Shown here one piece after another: positions 9,401 to 18,157 of a stretch of DNA of 64,000 nt (position 1 is its first letter; each line of letters begins with the position of its first letter). Source of the stretch: Actinomycetota bacterium (GTDB lineage Bacteria > Actinomycetota > Acidimicrobiia > Acidimicrobiales > Ilumatobacteraceae); the NCBI GenBank assembly GCA_009702045.1, contig WLIV01000007.1:1-64000 (forward strand), in the 5' to 3' direction. The notes under the pieces were generated by a model. The model made no database searches, was not told the origin of the DNA, and saw only the letters and a list, made by a program, of their open reading frames with translations. A program made the position numbers and the translations under genes.

Positions 9401-10690
9401 GTGATCGATGTCCGACTGCTCCGTACCGACCCAGATGGTGTGCGCACCGCGCTCGCCCGCCGCGGCAACGCTGATGTGCTGGCCCAACTCGCCCGAGCCA
9501 TCGAGGTCGAGGGCGAGATGCGCACGCAGCAGGGCCTCCGCGATGCGCTGCGTGGAGAGGTCAACGAGCTGTCCAAGCAGGTGGGCCTGAAGCGTCGCGA
9601 GGGCGATACCGACGGTGCCGAGGGGCTACAAGCGCGCAGCCGGACACTGGGTGAGCAGGAAACTGCCCTCGCCGCCGCCGCCGACGTGCTGCAGGCCGAG
9701 TTGCGCGAGCTGTTGCTGCGTATCCCCAACCTTCCGCACCCGGACGCCCCGGACGGCGCCAGCGACCGCGACAACCCAATCATCAAGGGGCCGTTCCTGC
9801 CCGAGTCGTTCCCCGACTACCAGCGTGTGCCGCACTGGGAAACCGCTGCGGCGCTCGGCATCCTCGACAACGAGCGGGCCACCAAGATCAGCGGTGCGAT
9901 GTTCACCATGCAGCGCGGCGCCGGCGCCACGCTGGCCCGTGCGTTGTGCCAGTACGCGCTCGACATGAACAGCGACGCGTTCGAGGAGATCCGCCCACCG
10001 TCATTGGTCACCACTGCCACGCTCACCGCCACCGGTCAGCTGCCGAAGTTCGCCGACGACGCGTACGCCATCGAGCGTGACGACCTGTGGTGCATTCCCA
10101 CCGCCGAGGTGCCGCTCACCAGTCTGTACGCAGGTGAAGTGCTCGACGTGAGCGTCCTGCCTCAGCGGCTCATGGCGCATTCGTCGTGCTACCGCCGTGA
10201 GGCCGGTTCGGCCGGGCGCGACACCAGGGGAATGCTGCGCGCGCACGAGTTCGACAAGGTCGAGATCCTCGCCGTCGCGACGCCCGAGCAGGGTCCCGAG
10301 CTGCTGATCGAGTTACGCGACCGGGCCGAGCGATTGATCAGCGGCCTCGGCCTTCCCTACCGGGTCATCGAGATCTGCACCGGCGACATGGGCCAGAGCC
10401 ACCACCGCAGTTTCGACATCGAGGTCTACGCGCCCGGTTGCGACAACTGGCTGGAGGTCAGTTCGGTCAGTTGGTTCGGCGACTATCAGGCCCGTCGCGC
10501 CGACATCCGCTTCCGCACACCGGGGGAGAAGGGAACCACCGTCGCCAACACGTTGAACGGGTCGGCGCTCGCTGTGCCGCGCGTGTGGGCCGCAATCATG
10601 GAGAACTACCGCCAGGCCGATGGCAGCGTGGTGATTCCGGACGTGCTGAAGCCGTACATGCGCGGTATCGAGGTGATCTCGCCGAAATGA
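9401..10690 (+). CDS. serS: Seryl-tRNA synthetase
   Basis: Cytoplasmic class II aminoacyl-tRNA synthetase charging tRNA-Ser. The first ~110 residues form the tRNA-binding coiled-coil arm. Motif 2 (YRREAGSAGRDTRGMLRAHEF) and the motif 3 region (NGSALAVPRVWAAIMENY) are intact, and the 429-aa length is typical. The start is GTG, 6 nt after TAGCGT (9389-9394), a leaderless arrangement. It overlaps pdxH by 4 bp. Confidence 0.97.
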   Translation: MIDVRLLRTDPDGVRTALARRGNADVLAQLARAIEVEGEMRTQQGLRDALRGEVNELSKQVGLKRREGDTDGAEGLQARSRTLGEQETALAAAADVLQAELRELLLRIPNLPHPDAPDGASDRDNPIIKGPFLPESFPDYQRVPHWETAAALGILDNERATKISGAMFTMQRGAGATLARALCQYALDMNSDAFEEIRPPSLVTTATLTATGQLPKFADDAYAIERDDLWCIPTAEVPLTSLYAGEVLDVSVLPQRLMAHSSCYRREAGSAGRDTRGMLRAHEFDKVEILAVATPEQGPELLIELRDRAERLISGLGLPYRVIEICTGDMGQSHHRSFDIEVYAPGCDNWLEVSSVSWFGDYQARRADIRFRTPGEKGTTVANTLNGSALAVPRVWAAIMENYRQADGSVVIPDVLKPYMRGIEVISPK

Positions 10691-11346
10691 GCGAACCCGC
10701 CGACATCCTCGCCCGCCACCGGTTCGAGTACGAAACGGCGGGCCTCGACGTGGGTGAGGTCGACCCCGATCCGATGACGCAGTGGCGTCGATGGTTCGGC
10801 GATGCGGTGGACGCTGGGTGCACCGAACCGAATGCGTTCGTGCTGAGCACCGTCGACGAGGACGGTTGGCCGCAGTCGCGGTATCTGTTGTTACGTGCCG
10901 CTGATGAGCGCGGGTTCACCTGCTTCACCAACTACGAGTCGGCCAAGAGCCGCGAGCTCGCCGACACCGGACGCGCCTCGATGTTGTTCACATGGTTGCA
11001 GTTGCATCGTCAGGTGCGGGTCACCGCGACGGCCGAACGTGTACCCGATGCAGAGAGCGATGAGTACTTCGCCTCGCGGCCGCGTGGCTCGCAGATCGGT
11101 GCCTGGTCGTCACCGCAGTCGCAGCCGATCGCCGATCGCGACTGGCTGGAGCAGCGGGTGCAACAGATGGCGGCGACGTTCGTCGATGCCGAGGTGCCTC
11201 GGCCGGCGTTCTGGGGTGGCTGGTTGTTGCGCCCCGAAACGTTCGAGTTCTGGCAGGGTCGCCCCAGCCGTCTGCACGACCGCCTGCGCTACACCCGCGG
11301 CCAACGCGACGCAGCCGCCTGGCACGTCACCCGCCTCTCACCCTGA
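10687..11346 (+). CDS. pdxH: Pyridoxamine 5'-phosphate oxidase
   Basis: FMN-dependent enzyme oxidising pyridoxine/pyridoxamine 5'-phosphate to pyridoxal phosphate. The 219-aa protein shows the FMN-binding region (SRYLLLRAADERGFTCFTNY), the segment SRPRGSQIGAWSSPQSQPI and the C-terminal FWQGRPSRLHDRLRY with the arginines that grip the substrate phosphate. The start is the ATG at 10687, which overlaps the serS stop by 4 bp; an upstream in-frame extension lies inside serS and is rejected. Confidence 0.95.
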   Translation: MSEPADILARHRFEYETAGLDVGEVDPDPMTQWRRWFGDAVDAGCTEPNAFVLSTVDEDGWPQSRYLLLRAADERGFTCFTNYESAKSRELADTGRASMLFTWLQLHRQVRVTATAERVPDAESDEYFASRPRGSQIGAWSSPQSQPIADRDWLEQRVQQMAATFVDAEVPRPAFWGGWLLRPETFEFWQGRPSRLHDRLRYTRGQRDAAAWHVTRLSP

Positions 11347-11354
11347 CCAACCCC

Positions 11355-11492
11355 CGAGTGGGTGGTGGCCGGCCCGAGTGGCAGGAGTGCACCCGAGTGG
11401 GTGGTGGCACCCTGGGTGTCACGTGCCACTCGGTCAGACCGGGGACGAGCCGCTGGGGCGCTCACCCACTCGGACCGGTGGGCTGGCACTCG
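11355..11492. repeat. Dispersed repeat family A, copy 1
   Basis: CGAGTGG occurs at 11355, 11375 and 11394 (19-20 bp apart). A degenerate palindrome follows at about 11403-11422 (GGCACCCTGGGTGTCAC) and then the inverse arm CCACTCGG. Further inverse units (CCCACTCGG, GGCACTCGC) continue about 20 bp apart into the last ~60 bp of the convergent hydrolase gene. The same architecture recurs at 42813-42910 and 57979-58083. It lies between the 3' ends of two convergent genes. Confidence 0.75.
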
Positions 11493-12063
11493 CACCGACC
11501 CAGGTGGTGGAGGCGGCGGTGAGCGCGTCGATCAGCGCTTCGGTGTGCGGCGCCTGGCCGCGCACCCTAGGTGGCAACTCGATCTGCACACCGCACTGGC
11601 GTGGCAGGTTCACCGGGTTGTCTCGGTGTAGGCCGCGCAACTCGCGCGGGATCTGCTCGAGGTCGGTCTCCACGTGGTAGTCGGGAAGCGCTTCGCGCAG
11701 ATGCTCGGCGACGTGGTGGGCCAGTCCTCGGTTCTGACCGCCGAGCAACAGGCTGGTCCAGTATCCGTGCCGTCCGAAACCGTGGATCGTGATCACCGCG
11801 TCGACATGGCGCAGGAAGCCCTGCAGGTGCGCTGAGTCGAGGGCGGAGATGCGGTGCGAGGGGATGTGATGCTGCTGTCCGGCGGGTTGCAGCACCCCGT
11901 AGTAGCTGGCACCGCTGCGTTCCGCGGCCTGCGACGCGATCACATCAGTCATCTCCTCCAGCGATCCACCGTGGTACGCCATGAACCCCAACTGACCGCG
12001 AAGCGTGCAGACTTCGCGCACCCCCGGCATGGCGAGCAACTCGCGAAAGCGGTGGTGGCTCAT
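11434..12063 (-). CDS. Poly-gamma-glutamate hydrolase-like protein (DUF867 / phage PGA-hydrolase family)
   Basis: Resembles the zinc-dependent gamma-glutamyl hydrolase family typified by phage PghP and Bacillus YmaC/YjqB. Visible family features: AYHGGSLEEMT near residues 29-39 (metal His and Glu), the central VDAVITIHGFG, LLGGQNRGLA, and CGVQIELPPRVRG near the C-terminus. No signal peptide is obvious. The last ~20 residues (VRVGERPSGSSPV) fall inside repeat family A and are probably not part of the ancestral fold. The natural substrate is unknown; poly-glutamate or gamma-linked cell-wall peptides are possibilities. Confidence 0.7.
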   Translation of the reverse strand: MSHHRFRELLAMPGVREVCTLRGQLGFMAYHGGSLEEMTDVIASQAAERSGASYYGVLQPAGQQHHIPSHRISALDSAHLQGFLRHVDAVITIHGFGRHGYWTSLLLGGQNRGLAHHVAEHLREALPDYHVETDLEQIPRELRGLHRDNPVNLPRQCGVQIELPPRVRGQAPHTEALIDALTAASTTWVGASASPPVRVGERPSGSSPV

Positions 12064-12072
12064 GGAGGCCGG

Positions 12073-12927
12073 TCAGCCTGGCTGGCGACGTTGCTTGTTG
12101 AAGACCGCGAAGCCGACTGCTGCGGCAATCACGATCGACGACAGCACCACGACGGTGGTTTGGTTGCGCTGGATGAAGCGGCTGAGTGATTCCTGCCACG
12201 AGGTAGTGCCGGAGATGACGCTGCTGGTGCCGGTCTTGTCGCGGATGCCGTTGTACCAGTAGTACGAGAGGTACATGCCAGTCAGTAGCACGAACACCCC
12301 GGCGATGTATTCGAACCACTCCATGCCCTTGCGCAGTGTCTTCAGCAGCGCTGTGTTGGCCATCGCCAACGTGATGGTGAGGCCGCTGACGAGCAGGGCC
12401 ATGCCGAGGCCGTAGAGGCCCACACCTGCGGCGCCGGTGAGCAGACCGTCGGTGGTGACACCGCCCAGCACGACTGACATGAACCCTGGGAGGGTGCAGC
12501 CCAAGGAAGCGATCGCGTAGGCGATGCCAAACACATACATGCTGCGTACCGACCGATCTCGCTTGCCGATGTCGAGCTTGGGTGTGGTGAACGGCAGCCG
12601 ATAGCCGAAGAGCATCGCGATGCCGAGCGCAACGAGGCCGAGCCCCATCACCAACGACAGGTACGGCGCCTTGTCCATGAACCAGGTGGTGCTCCACTTG
12701 GTGATGACGCCGATCACCACGAAGACGGACATGAAACCACCCGAGACCGACAGGCTGACGGCGAGTGCGCGCGTGATGGAAGTTCGCTCGGCGCCCGGGC
12801 GCAGGTTCTCCATGCCGAGGAAGTAGAGGAGGTACGTGGGCAGCAGGACGAAGCCGCACGGGTTCACCGCTGCCAGTAGACCCTGCGTGAAACCGTTCGC
12901 CAGACGCGCGTCGAGAGCGAACATCAA
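12073..12927 (-). CDS. ccdA: CcdA/DsbD-type thiol-disulfide membrane transporter
   Basis: Polytopic protein moving reducing equivalents across the membrane to an extracytoplasmic thioredoxin, for cytochrome c maturation or disulfide reduction. The 284-aa product has at least six hydrophobic segments and the family's two cysteine contexts, VNPCGFVLLPTYL near residue 24 and SLGCTLPGFM near residue 137. It overlaps the upstream TlpA-like gene by 4 bp (ATGA), a common functional pairing. The c-type heme in CtaC gives a possible client. Confidence 0.9.
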   Translation of the reverse strand: MMFALDARLANGFTQGLLAAVNPCGFVLLPTYLLYFLGMENLRPGAERTSITRALAVSLSVSGGFMSVFVVIGVITKWSTTWFMDKAPYLSLVMGLGLVALGIAMLFGYRLPFTTPKLDIGKRDRSVRSMYVFGIAYAIASLGCTLPGFMSVVLGGVTTDGLLTGAAGVGLYGLGMALLVSGLTITLAMANTALLKTLRKGMEWFEYIAGVFVLLTGMYLSYYWYNGIRDKTGTSSVISGTTSWQESLSRFIQRNQTTVVVLSSIVIAAAVGFAVFNKQRRQPG

Positions 12928-13517
12928 CCGAGGTCGCTCTCGATGTACTTGGCGAGCGTGGCTTCGTCGAGCTGCCCGGTCTGGCGCACGATGACGCCCT
13001 TCGCGTTCACGAACAACGTGACTGGGAAGGCGGCGATGCCGGCCGTGCTGATGAACTCGCCGTTGCCGTCATACAGCAGTTGGTACTTCACACCCTTGCC
13101 GCGGGCGAAGCGTTCCTCGCGGTCGCTGGGGCCGAGGAAGTCGAGGCCGACGAACTGCACCTTGCTGCCGTACTTCGCATATGCGGCCGCGAATGCGGGC
13201 AGCTCCTCCTTGCATGGGATGCACGTACTGCCCCATACGTTGATCACCATCGGCATGCCGATGAGTGAGGACGTGGGGATGTCGTCGCCTGCCAGGTTCT
13301 GGACGTTGACATCGGGCAGGGGCTTGCCCTCGACGACCGCATTGGTATCGATGCCGCCGACGTCGGGCGCCGGCCGCGTGTCAGTGGCTTCGGTGGAGGT
13401 GGTGCTCGAACCACCCGTATTGCGGTCGGCGAGAATGAAGCCGACGGCAACCGAGGCGACCGCTGACACAGCGAGCGAACCGAACAACAGTCGTTTGCGA
13501 ACCTGCACGGGCGCCAC
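12924..13517 (-). CDS. TlpA/ResA-like membrane-anchored thioredoxin
   Basis: A 197-aa protein with an N-terminal membrane anchor (LLFGSLAVSAVASVAVGFIL), a Ser/Thr-rich linker and a thioredoxin fold whose active site is CIPC in WGSTCIPCKEEL. The cis-proline loop is FPVTLFV. It probably acts outside the membrane as a reductant of apocytochrome c or other disulfides, fed electrons by the CcdA encoded immediately downstream. The start codon is GTG at 13517. Confidence 0.9.
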   Translation of the reverse strand: MAPVQVRKRLLFGSLAVSAVASVAVGFILADRNTGGSSTTSTEATDTRPAPDVGGIDTNAVVEGKPLPDVNVQNLAGDDIPTSSLIGMPMVINVWGSTCIPCKEELPAFAAAYAKYGSKVQFVGLDFLGPSDREERFARGKGVKYQLLYDGNGEFISTAGIAAFPVTLFVNAKGVIVRQTGQLDEATLAKYIESDLG

Positions 13518-13518
13518 G

Positions 13519-13914
13519 TTATCGGTGCCGCGCGGCCGCGGGCCCGCGTCGCCGAAGCGTCACGAGGTGCGGGGGAATCGGCACTTCGTCGATCGGACCG
13601 AGTGGGCGAGGGTGCTTGGGTGGACGGCCGCGTGGTCGCTTGTTGGCGATGATTCGACCGTTCTCCAGCAACTCGCCGCCCCACACACCCCACGGCTCGG
13701 CACGGTCGATGGCCCCGGCAAGGCAATCGGCCGCCAGCGTGCACTTGCCACAGATGGCCTTGGCGCGGGCCGTGTCGACCGTGTTGTCCGAGAAGAACAG
13801 GTAGCTGAGCGTGCCGTGGCCATCGGCGCAGCGCGGCTTGGCCACGCGCACTGCGATCGGTTCGACGATCTCGTCGAAGGCGTGCTGGATATCGGTGTCG
13901 TTCAGGGTGTACAT
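13519..13914 (-). CDS. WhiB-family [4Fe-4S] transcriptional regulator
   Basis: Actinobacteria-specific redox-responsive regulator. The four cluster cysteines are Cys29, Cys55, Cys58 and Cys64 (CGKCTLAADC); the GVWGGE turn follows at 76-81, then a basic RPRGRPPK patch resembling an AT-hook. Its 131-aa length is within the family range. It ends 1 bp before the TlpA-like start, so it is probably cotranscribed with the redox genes. An AGAGGAA sits before the ATG. Confidence 0.95.
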   Translation of the reverse strand: MYTLNDTDIQHAFDEIVEPIAVRVAKPRCADGHGTLSYLFFSDNTVDTARAKAICGKCTLAADCLAGAIDRAEPWGVWGGELLENGRIIANKRPRGRPPKHPRPLGPIDEVPIPPHLVTLRRRGPAAARHR

Positions 13915-13970
13915 GCGGGTTCCTCTGGACAGGCAATGCGGATTCGGGGACAGGGTGGAAAAACCAGAAA

Positions 13971-14000
13971 GGCCGCCAGGATCTTGCGATCCCGACGGCC
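13971..14000 (-). terminator. Rho-independent terminator (minus strand)
   Basis: A hairpin with outer stem GGCCG/CGGCC, a 3-nt internal loop, inner stem GGATC/GATCC and a TTGC-type loop. On the minus strand it is followed by TTTCTGGTTTTT. It lies about 250 bp downstream of the orn stop and before the WhiB start, so it would end the orn transcript or a short transcript made in between. Confidence 0.7.
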
Positions 14001-14025
14001 TCGGTGGGCGCTGACAACGTTGGTG

Positions 14026-14205
14026 TTACGTCGTGAGCATCCCGGGGCGTCGGGCGGTGCGCTTCTTTGCGGTTGCCGTGATGGACATGGTTGCCATCAT
14101 CGAGCCGGTGCGATTGCGCCACTGGTGACCAAAGACGAACACGCCACACGGGCGCGCAGCGCTGGCCACATGGGCCTGGTGCGGTGCGAGCGTCGAGCTG
14201 TTCAT
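14026..14205 (-). CDS. Possible small protein or 3'-UTR-encoded peptide (uncertain)
   Basis: A 59-codon frame (from ATG 14205) in the 330-bp gap between orn and WhiB. The product is basic at the C-terminus (TAKKRTARRPGMLTT) and resembles nothing I recognise. No ribosome-binding site is evident. The case for it is only the open frame plus the strong terminator at 13971-14000 directly downstream. The same interval could instead be the 3' UTR of orn or a non-coding RNA of about 250 nt. Confidence 0.25.
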   Translation of the reverse strand: MNSSTLAPHQAHVASAARPCGVFVFGHQWRNRTGSMMATMSITATAKKRTARRPGMLTT

Positions 14206-14246
14206 CCCGGCAAGGCAACCACGTCCGGAAACGAACGTCAACCGAT

Positions 14247-14810
14247 TTATTCGGTGACGGGCGTCGCTGGGGCCGCGACGGGCACGAAAATGTGCTCGCG
14301 GTAGTAGCGCAGTTCGGCCACGCTCTCACGAATGTCGTCGAGCGCACGGTGGGTGCCCTGCTTCTGGCGCAGGCCGTTCAACACCGTCGGATACCAGCGG
14401 CGCACGAGTTCCTTCACACTGCTGACATCGACACTGCGGTAGTGCAGGTAGTTCTCGATATCGGGCAGGTAGGCGACGAGGAAGCGCCGATCCATCCCGA
14501 TCGAGTTGCCACACAGGGGCACCTTGCGTGCCTCGGGAACGTGCTGCTGGATGAACGCGAGGGTCTGTGCCCCGGCGTCCTCGAGCGTGATGGTGGAGAC
14601 GCGGATGGCATCGAGCAGTCCGCTGCGCGTGTGCATGTCGACCACCACGGGGTCCATCAGCGCAAGCTGTTCCTCGGTGGCGTGCACCACCAGGTCGGGA
14701 CCTTCAGCGATGATGTTCAGCTCATCATCGGTGATGATCGTCGCGATCTCGACGATGACGTTCACCGCCGGTTCCAGTCCGGTCATCTCAAGGTCCATCC
14801 ATACCAGCAC
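14247..14810 (-). CDS. orn: Oligoribonuclease
   Basis: 3'-5' exonuclease finishing RNA decay by degrading 2-5-nt oligoribonucleotides and pGpG. DEDDh residues are present: Asp6 and Glu8 (MDLEMTG), Asp107 ([10 protein letters not shown]), His154 and Asp159 (THRALDD). The 187-aa length is typical. The start is GTG, 7 nt after TAGCCT (14823-14818), so the mRNA is probably leaderless. It diverges from a NUDIX gene across about 30 bp, so the two promoters overlap. Confidence 0.96.
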   Translation of the reverse strand: MLVWMDLEMTGLEPAVNVIVEIATIITDDELNIIAEGPDLVVHATEEQLALMDPVVVDMHTRSGLLDAIRVSTITLEDAGAQTLAFIQQHVPEARKVPLCGNSIGMDRRFLVAYLPDIENYLHYRSVDVSSVKELVRRWYPTVLNGLRQKQGTHRALDDIRESVAELRYYREHIFVPVAAPATPVTE

Positions 14811-14842
14811 GTCTGGCAGGCTAGGCCAGACGGTACGGTTCG

Positions 14843-15580
14843 ATGCGTATGACCGAAGCCGAAGTCCAGATCCGCCCCGCCGCCACGGTGATGTTGTTGC
14901 GCGACACTGCCGACGGTCTCGAGGTGTTCATGCTGCGTCGCAATACCGCCATGGCCTTCGCTGCGGGCATGTACGTGTTCCCGGGTGGCCGCGTTGACGA
15001 CGCCGACGGCGCGGGCGATGAAGGGTTCGTGGTGGCCGCGATCCGCGAGTGCTATGAGGAGGCGGGCATCCTGCTCGCTGTCGACGCCGACGGTTGCATG
15101 GTCTCCGATGGTCACCCGGTGTTGGCCCACCGTGAAGGTGTTCACGATGGGACGGTCGATGTGCGAGTGCTCGTGGAGGAACACGGTCTGCGCCTCGCCA
15201 CCGACCAACTCCCGTGGGTTGCTCACTGGATCACGCCCAAAGGCGAAGCCGCCCGTCGATTCGACACGCGCTTCTTCATGGTCGCCAGCCCTGCCGGTCA
15301 GTCGTCGCACCACGACGACACCGAGTCCGTCGCCAGCATGTGGGTGCGCCCACCAGTTGCCGTCGCCGACTTCCTCGCCGGCAACCTGCAGCTCATGCCT
15401 CCCACCATCTGGTGCCTGCGCGAGTTGGCCGAGTACTCCGATGTCGCGTCGGCGATGGCCTGGGGACGCTCCATCGGCGCACCGGACTGCGTGCTGCCGA
15501 AACTGGTCTACGACACCGAAGGCCAGTTTGCGGGTTTGCTGTTCCCCTGGGACGACGCCTACGCGTCCAACGCTGACTGA
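14843..15580 (+). CDS. NUDIX hydrolase (NUDT19/CoA-diphosphatase-like)
   Basis: A 245-aa pyrophosphohydrolase. The N-terminal half reads [10 protein letters not shown] then [10 protein letters not shown], and the Nudix box centres on [15 protein letters not shown]. The long insert between the GG motif and the box, and the C-terminal region ([25 protein letters not shown]), match the NUDT19-like branch that acts on CoA derivatives. The start may be the ATG at 14843 or 14849; a TACGGT box at 14834-14839 makes the second plausible for a leaderless mRNA. Confidence 0.85.
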   Translation: MRMTEAEVQIRPAATVMLLRDTADGLEVFMLRRNTAMAFAAGMYVFPGGRVDDADGAGDEGFVVAAIRECYEEAGILLAVDADGCMVSDGHPVLAHREGVHDGTVDVRVLVEEHGLRLATDQLPWVAHWITPKGEAARRFDTRFFMVASPAGQSSHHDDTESVASMWVRPPVAVADFLAGNLQLMPPTIWCLRELAEYSDVASAMAWGRSIGAPDCVLPKLVYDTEGQFAGLLFPWDDAYASNAD

Positions 15581-15583
15581 CCC

Positions 15584-16786
15584 TTACTGGGGCTGAGTGG
15601 CGTCCTTGGCGTCGAGGGCGGCAGCGACCATCCCCAACATGCGGGCGCTGCAGCCGGCCATGTTGGCGGGAGGGGCGATGTCGTCGACCAGTCGACGAGC
15701 AATGGCGCGGAACTCGTCGGCGGCGGGGCCGACACCTGTGAGCGCGACTGGCGCACCGGCATCGCCACCAGCGGACACCGCTGCCTCGATCGGGATACGG
15801 CCCAGCAGGGGCACGCCGATCTCGTCGGCGAGTGTCTGACCACCGCCTTCGCCGAACAGCGCGTACGACTCGCCGTGCTCGCAGGTGAAGGCGCTCATAT
15901 TCTCGATGACTCCACACACGCGAAGGAAGCTGCGGCGAGCCATGTCGGCGGCGCGGGTAGCTACCTTCTGCGCGGCGAGCGCCGGCGTGGTGACGATCAG
16001 CAAATCGGTACGCGGCAGCATTCGGGCAAGGCCCATCTGCACGTCGCCGGTGCCCGGTGGCATATCGATGAACAAGTAGTCGAGATCTCCCCAGTGCACA
16101 TCGCGCAAGAACTGCTCGACGGCCTTGGTGAGCATCAGGCCACGCCACATCAGCGCCGTGTCCTCCTGGACGAGGAAGCCGGTACTGACGACCTTCAGCA
16201 GTCCCTTCGACAGCCCGCGTCCGACCTCCAGGGTGTTGGGCATGATCCGCGGACGATCGCTGCCGTCCACCTTCTCAGCCTCGAGCGGCTCGTCGATGCC
16301 CAGCAGACGAGGCACGCTGAAGCCCCAGATGTCGGCATCGAGCACCCCGACGGTGAAACCTTGCGCGGCGATTGCGGCTGCGAGGTTCACCGTGACCGAA
16401 CTCTTCCCCACGCCGCCCTTGCCGCTGGCGACGGCGATCACCTTGCAGGTGAGGGGCACGTTCGTGTCGGGCGGGTTCTCGCGGGCGTTCCAGCGGGCCT
16501 TCAGCATCACGTCGCTGCGCTCGTCGCTGGTCATCTCGCCCCACTCGATCCGCACGTCGGTGACGCCCGGGTGCACGGCGATGCGGGTTTCAACATCCTT
16601 CTTGATCTGGGCACGGAGCGGGCAGCCGCCGATCGTGAGCTTGACCCCAACGGTGACGACTCCTTGGGCCGAGACGGCCACGGACGGCACCATGCCCAGC
16701 GTGACGATGTCGGCGCCCAGTTCTGGATCAATCACGGCACGCAGTAACGCCGTCACGGTCTCGACATCAGGCGGCGCATCAATCAC
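15584..16786 (-). CDS. mrp: Mrp/NBP35-type Fe-S cluster carrier ATPase
   Basis: P-loop ATPase that binds and transfers Fe-S clusters. The N-terminal MIP18/DUF59 domain (about 1-90) precedes the deviant Walker A SGKGGVGKSS, DADIWGFSVP and the FIDMPPGTGD switch. The usual cluster-binding CPxC is altered: the sequence reads NMSAFTCEHGES, keeping one Cys. Start GTG 16786 (VIDAPPDVETV) gives a 400-aa product; further upstream the frame runs into the divergent erpA gene. The division of labour with ErpA in Fe-S delivery is inferred from adjacency. Confidence 0.9.
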   Translation of the reverse strand: MIDAPPDVETVTALLRAVIDPELGADIVTLGMVPSVAVSAQGVVTVGVKLTIGGCPLRAQIKKDVETRIAVHPGVTDVRIEWGEMTSDERSDVMLKARWNARENPPDTNVPLTCKVIAVASGKGGVGKSSVTVNLAAAIAAQGFTVGVLDADIWGFSVPRLLGIDEPLEAEKVDGSDRPRIMPNTLEVGRGLSKGLLKVVSTGFLVQEDTALMWRGLMLTKAVEQFLRDVHWGDLDYLFIDMPPGTGDVQMGLARMLPRTDLLIVTTPALAAQKVATRAADMARRSFLRVCGVIENMSAFTCEHGESYALFGEGGGQTLADEIGVPLLGRIPIEAAVSAGGDAGAPVALTGVGPAADEFRAIARRLVDDIAPPANMAGCSARMLGMVAAALDAKDATQPQ

Positions 16787-16826
16787 GAAGCGCAGCCTAC
16801 GGTAAATACGAGCTACACTTCTCCGC

Positions 16827-17153
16827 ATGATCACGCTCACCGACACCGCCGCCCGCAAGGTGAAGGAACTGCTCGAGGCCGAAGGCGCCACCGATCTCGC
16901 CCTGCGCGTTGCAGTGCGTCCCGGTGGGTGCAGCGGATTCTCGTACGAAATGTTCTTCGACGGCGACTTCGCCCAGGACGACGAGAAGGCCACCTTCGGC
17001 AGCGAGCCGGTCAGCGTCGTCGTCGACGCTCAGTCCGCTCAGCTGCTGCTCGGTGCCACGCTCGACTACAAAGACGGCCTCAACGAGGCAGGGTTCGCTA
17101 TCACGAACCCGAACGCCAGCCGCAGCTGCGGTTGCGGCAAGTCGTTCAGCTGA
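16827..17153 (+). CDS. erpA: A-type iron-sulfur cluster carrier (ErpA/IscA/HesB family)
   Basis: Small scaffold/carrier inserting Fe-S clusters into apoproteins. The three family cysteines are Cys35 (PGGCSGFSY), Cys101 and Cys103 (SCGCGKSF); the 108-aa length is typical. The ATG lies 7 nt after TACACT (16814-16819), a leaderless promoter, and it diverges from mrp across about 40 bp. Its last 8 bp overlap the convergent lipoprotein gene. Confidence 0.95.
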   Translation: MITLTDTAARKVKELLEAEGATDLALRVAVRPGGCSGFSYEMFFDGDFAQDDEKATFGSEPVSVVVDAQSAQLLLGATLDYKDGLNEAGFAITNPNASRSCGCGKSFS

Positions 17154-18075
17154 GCAACAGCTCGACGCGCTCGCGCAGTTCGCTCTTGTCCCAGATGCCG
17201 TCGAGGCGATCGACGATCACGCCTGTCGCGTCGATGAAGTAGATGATCGGTTCGTACTGCACGCCGAGCGCGGCTACTGCAGGTGCGACCTCGGTGGCGG
17301 CCTCGTCGCTGTAGACGTCGGCGTGCACGCACACCATCGCGTCACCAACGCGCGTTGACTCGGCAATCAGGAACTGCAGACCGGGGGAGCATGTGCCGGT
17401 GGTGCAGTGTGCGGGCGTGCCCACCATGTAGGCGACGGGCTTACCCGACTTCAACGCGTCGGCGAGCGTGACCTCGTGGAAGGGACACGGCTTCGGGGCG
17501 AGCGTGCAGTACGGCTCGACACCACGGTGGTTGTCCTTGGTGGGGGTGTCGAACGCGGGCATCGGCGTGCCGGTGGCGGGTGAGACGACATCGGTCGGGT
17601 CGAACACCTCGAACGTTGCGCCGTAGCCGTCGTCGCCCTTCAGGCGCAATGTGTACACGACGGCTTTGGGCAGGGTGGCGCGAGCCACCCAGTAGGCGTT
17701 GGCGATGCCGTCGAAGTGGCGGGTGGCGACGACATCGGTGATCTTCACCTGGTTGAAGTCCTCGATCCAGCCTTCGATGGTCTCCGGACCGTTGTCGCGC
17801 AGGCCGCCGTTCTGGTCGTTGGAGGCGACCTTCATGATCGAGACCGGTAGACGCTCCTCCTGGCCGGGGATGAACAGCGGGTGGTTGGGGAACCGCTGCA
17901 CCATCGCGAACGCCTTGGGCAGTTCGGTGCCGTCCGAGCGCTGCGCCGGCACCGCCGTGTCACCTGGGTTGGTGGCCGGTGAAGTGCTGGGGCTGTCGGC
18001 GGCGCAGGCGGCGAGGAGAGCAGTGCCGCTGGCGGTTGCGCTGGCGACGAGGAATTGGCGACGGGTCGGAGTCAT
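17146..18075 (-). CDS. Tat-type lipoprotein, probable thioredoxin-fold domain
   Basis: A 309-aa exported protein. The N-terminus TRRQFLVASATASGTALLAAC combines a twin-arginine signal with a lipobox, so it should be Tat-exported and lipidated. The C-terminal half contains GTPAHCTTGTCSPGLQFL (Cys-x4-Cys) followed by strands typical of a thioredoxin/Sco-like fold (YEPIIYFIDATGVIVDRLDG). The N-terminal half (about 60-190) is unrecognised. The start is ATG 18075, which places the twin arginine at residues 5-6. Function unknown; an extracytoplasmic redox role is an inference. Confidence 0.75.
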   Translation of the reverse strand: MTPTRRQFLVASATASGTALLAACAADSPSTSPATNPGDTAVPAQRSDGTELPKAFAMVQRFPNHPLFIPGQEERLPVSIMKVASNDQNGGLRDNGPETIEGWIEDFNQVKITDVVATRHFDGIANAYWVARATLPKAVVYTLRLKGDDGYGATFEVFDPTDVVSPATGTPMPAFDTPTKDNHRGVEPYCTLAPKPCPFHEVTLADALKSGKPVAYMVGTPAHCTTGTCSPGLQFLIAESTRVGDAMVCVHADVYSDEAATEVAPAVAALGVQYEPIIYFIDATGVIVDRLDGIWDKSELRERVELLLS

Positions 18076-18157
18076 CGTTCGGAAACGGTACTGCGGTTGC
18101 GCTCGTGTCACACGGCGCGGGAGCCTCGCCGCGGTCGCGCTGGCCTACGATGCGGAC

